From: Planctomycetota bacterium
GTDB lineage: Bacteria; Planctomycetota; Phycisphaerae; Phycisphaerales; UBA1924
Length of the DNA: 47,385 nt
Assembly (NCBI GenBank): GCA_030950285.1
Contig: JAUZRR010000023.1
Coordinates: 1-47,385, forward strand
Direction of reading: 5' to 3'
A program made the translations under genes and the position numbers. Below, in pieces: positions 24,126-30,639 of the stretch. Numbering within the stretch: position 1 is the stretch's first letter; each line of letters opens with the position of its first letter. The notes under the pieces were generated by a model. It searched no databases. It was not told where the DNA came from and saw only the letters and a list, made by a program, of their open reading frames with translations.

Positions 24126-26587
24126 ACGGCTTCATCGACTTTGTGTTCGGGCTGAACTCGTCGGGGCCTGACGCGCTCGGGCTGGGCGACGAGGGTGTGC
24201 GTCTTGAGATGACGCGGGAGCTGCCGCTGTGGGTGTGGATGCCGGTGCTGTTGGGGGTGGTCGGGCTTGCGGCGTTGAGCTACTGGCGGCTGTCGGGCGG
24301 GGTGCGCGGGCGGGTGGTGCTGGCGTGTGTGCGGGCGTTGCTGCTGGTGGTGCTGGTGGTGGTGGCGGCGGGGCCGAGGCTGGTGCGTGATAACGAACGG
24401 GTGGAGCGGGACGCGGTGGCGGTGCTGGTCGATCGGTCGGCGTCGATGGCGATGCCGGACGGGGGGCGTGCGAGAGCGGGCCAAGGCGAGCGCGGCACGC
24501 GCGATGCGCAGCTGCGGCGGGTGGTGGGGGACGCGGTATGGGCCGAGCTTGCTGCGCAGCACGACCTGGTGTGGCTGGGGTTTGACGGGTCGGCCTACGA
24601 GATCGACCCGGCCGAGCCCGGCCAGGCCGACGGGGCGCGGACCAGGCTCGGCGGCGCGGTGCGGGCGGCGGTCGAGCGGCTTTCGGGGCGGCCGATCGCG
24701 GGCGTCGTGGTGGTCAGCGACGGGCGAACGAGCGACCCGCCGGACGCGCGGCTGATGCGCGAGCTGTCGGCCTCGCGCGTCGGGGTGTTTGCGGTTCCTT
24801 TGGGCAGTGAAGAGCCGCTCGTGGATATCGCGGTGGAGGGCGTCGATGCGCCGACGTCGGCGTTTGTCGGCGACTTTGTGCCGGTGACGGCGAGGTTGAC
24901 CGCGCGCGGATCGCTTGACGATTCCGGCGCGCCGGTGCGGGTGGTGCTGGTTGACACGCTGACGGGGATCGAGCTTGATGCACAGGAGGTCGAGGCCGGG
25001 GCGTGGGAGGACGGTGTTGCCCAGGTGCGGCTGGCGACACGCCCGGAGGCTGCCGCGGCGGCGCGGTGGGCGGTGCGGATTGAGGGTGCGGGCGAGGGGG
25101 TTGGCGCAGGAGATTTGCTGGCCGAGAACAACGAACGCAGTGTCGAGGTGGACCTGATCGATCGGCCGTTGCGGGTGTTGTACTTCGACGGCTACCCGCG
25201 GTGGGAGTACCGGTATGTGAAGGACCTGCTGGTGCGGGAGGCGTCGATCCGGTCGAGCGTGATGCTGCTGGCGACGGATCGAAGGTACATCCAGGAGGGG
25301 GACGTCGGGCTGTCGCACGTGCCTCGGTCGAGCGGGGAGTGGGGCGAGTTTGACGTGGTGGTGATCGGGGACGTGCGGCCGGATGTCTTCAGCACCGAAC
25401 AGCTCGAGCAGTTGCGGGACCAGGTGGCCCAACGTGGGGCGGGGTTGGTGTGGATCGCGGGGCCGGGCTCGACGCCTTGGCGTTGGGCAGCAACGCCGTT
25501 GGGGGATTTGCTGCCGTTCACGGCGACGGCGGAGGGCGGCGGTCGGGGCTACAGCAGCGCGGAGGGGTCGATCACACTTCGGCGCGAAGCGGCGGCGGCG
25601 CGGCTTGGGGTGTTGGAGATGGCGGACGGCTCGGCGGCGGGGTGGCTTGATTCGTTGAGCGACGCGGCGTTGCACTGGCCGGTGTTGCGGTGGTCGCTGG
25701 CGATCGAGCCGGGGGCGGTCAAGGCGACGGCCGAGGTGCTGGCGTCGGCGGTGCCGGTGGGGTGGGGTGGCGGTGTTGATGGAACTGGCAGCGGGGAGTT
25801 GAGTCCGGGCGTGCTCACGATGCGGTACGGCGCGGGGCGGGTGGTGTTTGTCGGGACTGACGAGATATGGCGTTGGCGGTACGGGCGGGGCGAGGCGTTG
25901 CCCGAGCGGTTTTATCTGCCGTTGGTGCGGCTGGCGGGGCGGGGGAGCATCGCGCGGAGCGGGCGGCCGGTGGTGCTCGAGGCGTTGCCGGGCGTGGTGT
26001 CGGTGGGGACGCCGGTGCGGCTTGGGGCGGTGCTGCTTGACCAGTCGCTGGTGGACGCGGCACCGCCGGCGTTGCGGGTGCGGGTGACGCGGGTCGGTGC
26101 GGAGGGGGCGGCGGAGATTTCGCTCGGGGCTGAGGGGGCTGAGGGGGGCGAGGGGCGTGGGGTTGGTGGTGGTGGTCGTGGTCGTGGGGGTGCGGCGGCG
26201 GCGGCGAGGTATGCGGCGAGTTGGGTGGCAGGTGAGCCGGGCGAGTATGTGGTCGAGGCGATCGATCCGCTGCTGGCGGCGGCGGGCGGTGGCGGAGGGG
26301 TTGGTGTGGGGGCGCGGGCGCGGTTCCGGGTGGTTTCGCCCGACGACGAGCGACGGGTGCCCGAGGCCGACCATGGGCTCCTGGCGGCGCTGGCGACGCG
26401 AACGGGCGGCGCGGTGGTGGAGGCGGGGGAGCTGTCGCGGCTTCTCGAGCTGGTGCCGAACCGGTCGGTGGTGGTGGCCGGCGAGCCGGACGTGGAGACG
26501 TTGTGGGACAAGCCGGTGGTGCTGCTGGTGCTGGTGCTGTTGCTCGGGGCAGAGTGGGTGGGGCGAAGGGTTCTGAAGCTGGCGTGA
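24122..26587 (+). CDS. Membrane vWA protein with glutamine amidotransferase-like domain
   Basis: The 821-aa product starts at a GTG overlapping the previous stop (GTGA). It has membrane helices at about 38-60 and 70-90, a vWA domain with metal motif VLVDRSASMAMPD near 101-113, and a later domain with YFDGYPRWEYRYVKDLLVRE and WIAGPGSTPWRWAATPLGDL, a class I glutamine-amidotransferase-like fold seen in many planctomycete proteins of this type. It ends in a helix (PVVLLVLVLLLGAEWVG). With DUF58 and BatA-like it likely forms a membrane complex that has extracellular or periplasmic vWA heads. A Gly/Arg-rich stretch around residues 680-695 is low complexity. Confidence 0.88.
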   Translation: MNGFIDFVFGLNSSGPDALGLGDEGVRLEMTRELPLWVWMPVLLGVVGLAALSYWRLSGGVRGRVVLACVRALLLVVLVVVAAGPRLVRDNERVERDAVAVLVDRSASMAMPDGGRARAGQGERGTRDAQLRRVVGDAVWAELAAQHDLVWLGFDGSAYEIDPAEPGQADGARTRLGGAVRAAVERLSGRPIAGVVVVSDGRTSDPPDARLMRELSASRVGVFAVPLGSEEPLVDIAVEGVDAPTSAFVGDFVPVTARLTARGSLDDSGAPVRVVLVDTLTGIELDAQEVEAGAWEDGVAQVRLATRPEAAAAARWAVRIEGAGEGVGAGDLLAENNERSVEVDLIDRPLRVLYFDGYPRWEYRYVKDLLVREASIRSSVMLLATDRRYIQEGDVGLSHVPRSSGEWGEFDVVVIGDVRPDVFSTEQLEQLRDQVAQRGAGLVWIAGPGSTPWRWAATPLGDLLPFTATAEGGGRGYSSAEGSITLRREAAAARLGVLEMADGSAAGWLDSLSDAALHWPVLRWSLAIEPGAVKATAEVLASAVPVGWGGGVDGTGSGELSPGVLTMRYGAGRVVFVGTDEIWRWRYGRGEALPERFYLPLVRLAGRGSIARSGRPVVLEALPGVVSVGTPVRLGAVLLDQSLVDAAPPALRVRVTRVGAEGAAEISLGAEGAEGGEGRGVGGGGRGRGGAAAAARYAASWVAGEPGEYVVEAIDPLLAAAGGGGGVGVGARARFRVVSPDDERRVPEADHGLLAALATRTGGAVVEAGELSRLLELVPNRSVVVAGEPDVETLWDKPVVLLVLVLLLGAEWVGRRVLKLA

Positions 26588-26600
26588 TGGGTTGGTCCTG

Positions 26601-26640
26601 CTTCCTCCCCCGCGCCCCGCGGGGGAGGGTTGGGGAGGGG
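26601..26640. repeat. Dispersed GC-rich palindromic repeat, copy 2
   Basis: CTTCCTCCCCCGCGCCCCGC then GGGGGAGGGTTGGGGAGGGG lies just after the vWA gene and could also act as a terminator-like hairpin. Confidence 0.6.
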
Positions 26641-26661
26641 GGGCTTTGGTCGGTTTCTTGT

Positions 26662-26757
26662 CCCCTCGCTTGCGCGAGGGGCTCTATGGCCTTGTGCCTT
26701 CGCTTTGGCGAGGGGCTTTATGGCCTTGTGCCCTCGCTTTGGCGAGGGGCTCTATGG
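26662..26757. repeat. Three tandem copies of a CCCTCGCTT-G-GCGAGGGG palindrome
   Basis: Units of about 34 bases, CCCCTCGCTTGCGCGAGGGG plus CTCTATGGCCTTGTG, recur three times with small differences directly upstream of rnpB. Related copies occur at 10060-10157 and 35041-35073. Confidence 0.8.
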
Positions 26758-26769
26758 ATCGGGTATGAT
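26739..26769 (+). promoter_or_regulatory. Probable rnpB promoter
   Basis: TTGGCG (26739-26744) and TATGAT (26764-26769) are spaced 19 bases apart and end about seven bases before the expected 5' end of the RNA. The -35 part lies inside the last palindrome unit. Confidence 0.45.
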
Positions 26770-26776
26770 TGTCATG

Positions 26777-27264
<488 letters not shown>

Positions 27265-27274
27265 ACCGTTTGAT

Positions 27275-27312
27275 CGCGGGCCTCCGAGAGATCGGGGGCC
27301 CGCGGCCGTTTT
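27275..27312 (+). terminator. Terminator of rnpB
   Basis: Stem CGCGGGCC/GGCCCGCG, loop of 14 bases, then GCCGTTTT. Confidence 0.65.
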
Positions 27313-27345
27313 GGTGGACGTGCGTCGTGTGTGCTGCGGCACAGA

Positions 27346-27373
27346 AACGGCCCGGGCATTTCAACCCGGGCCG
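27346..27373 (-). terminator. Terminator of the FN3-type gene
   Basis: Stem CGGCCCGGG/CCCGGGCCG with an 8-base loop; on the minus strand it is followed by TTTC. The U-tract is short. Confidence 0.6.
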
Positions 27374-27418
27374 CCTTGATGCTGTCATGCTTCCTTGGTG
27401 TCCTTTGCGTTCAACTCT

Positions 27419-28069
27419 TTATGCGGCGATGCCCAGGGCCGTGTTCTCGGGTTCGACGCCGAGGCGGATGACGATGGGGTCAGAGCCGGCGCTGGTCTCG
27501 TTGCCGCGTTTGGCGCGGACGCGGTACTGGACGCCGGTGCAGCCGGAGCTCAGGGTGTCGTCGAGGAACTTCTTGTCGCCGACGCTGGAGATAAGGTTCC
27601 AGCTGGTCTCGTCGTCAACCTTACGAAGGATTTCATAGAACGTGGAATACGCGAGCGTGCCCTTCCATGTAAGTTCCACCGCGCCGTCGCCGTTGATGAA
27701 CCCGGCGACGTCGGTGGGCGGATCGGGCGGCCCGGCGGGGGCGGGGGCGGCCGGGGGCGGGATGCTTGCTTTGGAATAGACGCTGTCGTCGCCGGTGGAC
27801 TGGGCGAAGGCCTTGATTTCTTTGATCAGCCCGCGTCCGGTGGCGGCCATGGTGCCGGTATCGGCGTGGAAGTTAACGGTGCCGTCACGCGAGGCGATGC
27901 GGGCGGCCTGGGCGGCATTGTAAGAAGCGCGGGCGGCGATGGTTTCGGTCGCGAGCGCTGCAACCTGCGGCCCGGTGAGCCCGATCCCGGCGGGGTCGGC
28001 CGCCCACGCGGCGAGCCGCTGCTCGAAAAACTCGATCTGCTGGAGGAGTGGTTCTGGTAACACGCCCAT
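27419..28069 (-). CDS. Small protein with C-terminal fibronectin type III-like domain
   Basis: The 216-aa product starts at an ATG with AAGGAG six bases before it. Residues 1-110 are mostly helical (LLQQIEFFEQRLAAWAADP, TETIAARASYNAAQAAR). Then a Pro/Ala linker leads into an FN3-like domain from about 120 (PPTDVAGFINGDGAVELTWK, FYEILRKVDDETSWNLI, VQYRVRAKRGNETSAGSDPI). No signal peptide is visible, so it may be cytoplasmic. The same FN3 half occurs as a truncated fragment at the left edge of the window. Function unknown. Confidence 0.8.
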   Translation of the reverse strand: MGVLPEPLLQQIEFFEQRLAAWAADPAGIGLTGPQVAALATETIAARASYNAAQAARIASRDGTVNFHADTGTMAATGRGLIKEIKAFAQSTGDDSVYSKASIPPPAAPAPAGPPDPPTDVAGFINGDGAVELTWKGTLAYSTFYEILRKVDDETSWNLISSVGDKKFLDDTLSSGCTGVQYRVRAKRGNETSAGSDPIVIRLGVEPENTALGIAA

Positions 28070-28257
28070 GGCGGTCTCCTTGTGCCGGGCGCGCGGGTGT
28101 GTGCGGCGGGCCGGGCCGGTGGGGTACCGCATCCTGCATCGGCCGCGGGCGGGCCGGCTTTGGCGGCATGGTGGATGTCGGCCGGGGCGGAGGGCGGCTT
28201 GAACCGGAGGGCGGGTTCTTTGTTTTATTTGTGCGACTTGGTTGCTTTCGCGGCCGG

Positions 28258-28449
28258 GGAGCAGACAAAAGTGATCGAGGAGAAGACCTACTCGATCGAG
28301 GAGCAGACAAAAGTGATCGAGGAGAAGACCTACTCGATCGAGGAGCAGACAAAAGTGATCGAGGAGAAGACCTACTCGATCGAGGAACAGACAAAAGTGA
28401 TCGAGGAGAAGACCCACTCGACCGAGGAACAGACAAAAGTGACCGGGTG
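28258..28449. repeat. 21-bp minisatellite arranged as 42-bp higher-order units
   Basis: About nine 21-base units alternate in two versions. In one plus-strand frame they read VIEEKTY and SIEEQTK in turn, ending STEEQTK VTG and a stop. The 42-base unit is almost perfect for four rounds with a few point changes at the 3' end (GAG to GAA, TAC to CAC, ATC to ACC). It lies between the FN3 gene and the methyltransferase gene. No spacer sequences are present. Confidence 0.85.
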
Positions 28450-28527
28450 AGAGACCCACCCGGTATCAACGACTGGGTGGTCGGGTGCCCGGAAGACGCC
28501 CACGCGGTCGAACCGGGGCGGCTCGGC

Positions 28528-29418
28528 TCAGGCGTCCGCAGAGACTCTTCCTGTGACATAGACGATGAAGTCGTCGCCGAGGTCGCCGTCGCCGGTGACC
28601 GGGAGCATGTAGGCGTTGCCCTCGTCATCGGTGGCGTCGGGGTCTTTGTCGTAGACGGTGGTGCCGGTGGGGGCGGTCGGGCCGGTCGGGCCGGTGGGGC
28701 CGGTGGGGGGGAAGCCCGCCTCGTGCATCGCGTCGAGGAGTTCGGGGACGCTCCACAGCCGCCAGTGGTAGACGAAAGCGTCGGGGAACTCGGCCTCGAT
28801 CAGCCCCGCGCGGTCGATCTCGAAGTGCAGGGCGTTGGTGACCATGCCGGTGAGCGGGTTGGCGGCACGCTGCTCCCAGGTGTAGCGGATGCGGCGGCCG
28901 CCGGGGGGGGTGGGGGCGGGGTGGTCGCGGTGGACCTCGCCGAGGATGTAGGCGGACTCGCCGCCGTAGGTGTCGCAGAGGAAGAGGCCGCCCGGTGCCA
29001 GGCGAGCGCGGGCGTTTCTTAGATAGGCGACCAGCTCGGCCCGCGTGTGCAGGTAGCCGATCGAGAAGTTGCCGACGAAGAGGATGTCGATGGCGGGGTG
29101 GGGCCGCGCGGCGGGCGGCGGTGCGAGTCTTACATCGGCGACGACGCGGGTGACCCGGGGGTGGGCGGGACGGCGCATCAGCACGGCACGGTCGAGGTCG
29201 GTCGCGACCGCGTGGTGGTCGGGCGAGGCGTCGGCCCAGAGATACGAAAGGGCGGCGGTGCCGGCGAAGTCTTCGGCGAGGGTGAGACACCGGCTGGAAG
29301 CCGGTCCCACGGTGGGGGGGGGGTGGGGGGCGTGCATGGCGCGGAGCATGGGCACCAACTGGGCGGGCGACTGGACGCAGTGTTCGTAGAGGTCGTGCTT
29401 GTCGAGGTCTTTGGGCAT
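28528..29418 (-). CDS. Class I SAM-dependent methyltransferase
   Basis: The 296-aa protein shows motif I (LTLAEDFAGTAALSYLW), the acidic residue after strand 2 (AVATDLDRAVL), motif II/IV (IDILFVGNFSIGYL) and motif III-like LAPGGLFLCDTYGG. The substrate is unknown. The lead MPKDLDKHDLYEHCVQSP is typical of a planctomycete group of small-molecule methyltransferases. A GPTGPTGPTAPTGTT stretch near the C-terminus is a collagen-like expansion. A copy of a dispersed palindrome (29288-29305) lies in the N-terminal coding part. The ATG at 29418 is preferred to a GTG at 29436. Confidence 0.82.
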   Translation of the reverse strand: MPKDLDKHDLYEHCVQSPAQLVPMLRAMHAPHPPPTVGPASSRCLTLAEDFAGTAALSYLWADASPDHHAVATDLDRAVLMRRPAHPRVTRVVADVRLAPPPAARPHPAIDILFVGNFSIGYLHTRAELVAYLRNARARLAPGGLFLCDTYGGESAYILGEVHRDHPAPTPPGGRRIRYTWEQRAANPLTGMVTNALHFEIDRAGLIEAEFPDAFVYHWRLWSVPELLDAMHEAGFPPTGPTGPTGPTAPTGTTVYDKDPDATDDEGNAYMLPVTGDGDLGDDFIVYVTGRVSADA

Positions 29419-29493
29419 GGTGAAGGGGAAGGGCACTACTTGTAGGAAGAGCGATGAAGACGGGCGGGCCAGACGCCACTGAGAGTACGAGGC

Positions 29494-30399
29494 TTACTCG
29501 TCGGCGGATTCTTCTTTCTTTGGGGCGCTGACCGAAAGCCGCGCGGGGTGCCCCCACCAGGAGTTGTCGCCCCCCGGGCCGGGGAAGTTGTCATCGAGCC
29601 GGCGGACGACCTCGGCCATGTCGCTGTCGGAAGGCACCCAGCGGTCGGCGACGTCGGGGAAATCGTGCCGGCAGTTGTCGCACTTCTTGGCCGAGTCGAA
29701 ACGGATGGGGCACCAGAAGGTCTCGACGTTGCGGAGCATCTCGCCGCCGAGGCTCCAGACGCCGGTCATCCAGTCGCAGTAAAGACACCAGATGAGGTCG
29801 TGCCCGACCAGGCCGTCAAACTTCTGACGGCTGACGTTGACCCACTCGGCGGCGTTGTACTTGGGCAGGCGGATGAGCCAGGTCAGCGGCGGGTACACGA
29901 TGTACTGCGAGAGGCGGACGAACCAGAAGAGCGGGACGGCCAGCGCGGTCCACCAGACCGCCGAGTGGTTGCGGAGGCGGCCGACCTTGCGGTTGAGGAC
30001 GTGGACAATGCGCGGCCCCTTGCAGTGCTTGCGGTTGGCCAGCTCGTGCAGGACGGTCCAGACACAGACGCCGACGACCTGCCCGACGACCGCGGCAATG
30101 AAGCCGAGGAGAGCGGCGAGCCAGGGAGAGGCGGGGGAGGTGCTCGTCGACGCGGGGTCGGTGGTGAGGGCTGCGGTGAGGTCGGGCGACGCGGTGAGGA
30201 GGCGTACGCCGAAGACCGGGCCGAGGACCATCGGGGCGACGGTGAAGGAGGTGATGACGACATCGAGCCCCGGGGCGCGGCAGAGCCACGCGGCGAGGGC
30301 CTTGCCGGGCGAGCCCAGGCGGGGGATGAGGTGAAGGAACGCGGCGCCGACGAGCACCGCGGCGAGCGTGGAGAGCGCGATCAGGAGAAATGGAGGCAT
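29494..30399 (-). CDS. Membrane protein with Cys pairs, unknown function
   Basis: The 301-aa product has an N-terminal helix (FLLIALSTLAAVLVGAAFL), another at about 45-70 (VITSFTVAPMVLGPVFGVRL), one at about 92-117 (AALLGFIAAVVGQVVGVCVW) and an amphipathic region around FWFVRLSQYIVYPPLTWLI. The C-terminal soluble part has CLYCDW and later CPIRF..CDNCRHDF, which could bind zinc. I do not recognise a named family. The ATG at 30399 is the start that gives the N-terminal helix. It runs in the same direction as its neighbours without overlap. Confidence 0.78.
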   Translation of the reverse strand: MPPFLLIALSTLAAVLVGAAFLHLIPRLGSPGKALAAWLCRAPGLDVVITSFTVAPMVLGPVFGVRLLTASPDLTAALTTDPASTSTSPASPWLAALLGFIAAVVGQVVGVCVWTVLHELANRKHCKGPRIVHVLNRKVGRLRNHSAVWWTALAVPLFWFVRLSQYIVYPPLTWLIRLPKYNAAEWVNVSRQKFDGLVGHDLIWCLYCDWMTGVWSLGGEMLRNVETFWCPIRFDSAKKCDNCRHDFPDVADRWVPSDSDMAEVVRRLDDNFPGPGGDNSWWGHPARLSVSAPKKEESADE

Positions 30400-30484
30400 G
30401 GGGGGAGTGTATGGCAGGGCCGGAGTGGTGGAGCGAACAGAGCCCGACGCGCAAGCGAGGAGCCGGTGTTGGGGGCCGCGAAGG

Positions 30485-30529
30485 CACCCCCTCCCCACCC
30501 CTCCCCCACGGGGCGCGGGGGAGGGAGCA
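30485..30529. repeat. Dispersed GC-rich palindromic repeat, copy 3
   Basis: CACCCCCTCCCCACCCCTCC followed by CCCACGGGGCGCGGGGGAGG, similar to the copies at 7501 and 26601. Confidence 0.6.
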
Positions 30530-30574
30530 AAGGCAGGAGCGGAGGTGTGTACAGGGGCGCAGTTGGCACACCAC

Positions 30575-30603
30575 AACAAAAAAGCCCCGGGCGGTGTGCC
30601 CGA
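30575..30603 (-). terminator. Terminator of the pyrophosphatase gene
   Basis: On the minus strand GCCTCGGGC/GCCCGGGGC forms the stem with a short loop, followed by TTTTTT. It lies about 37 bases past the hppA stop. Confidence 0.85.
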
Positions 30604-30639
30604 GGCTTGGTGTGGTAGGACGGGTGCTTTGAAGGAGCT

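Noticed and set aside
21860..26374. Minus-strand open frame of about 1500 codons opposite the BatA-like and vWA genes
   Set aside because: Arg/Pro/His-rich nonsense produced by the very high GC third positions of the real genes; no domain is recognisable.
28258..28449. Possible CRISPR array
   Set aside because: Units are contiguous with no unique spacers, and no cas genes are near.
29548..30618. Plus-strand open frame of 356 codons opposite the Cys-pair membrane protein
   Set aside because: Acidic antisense shadow; the minus-strand frame has helices and a sensible start.
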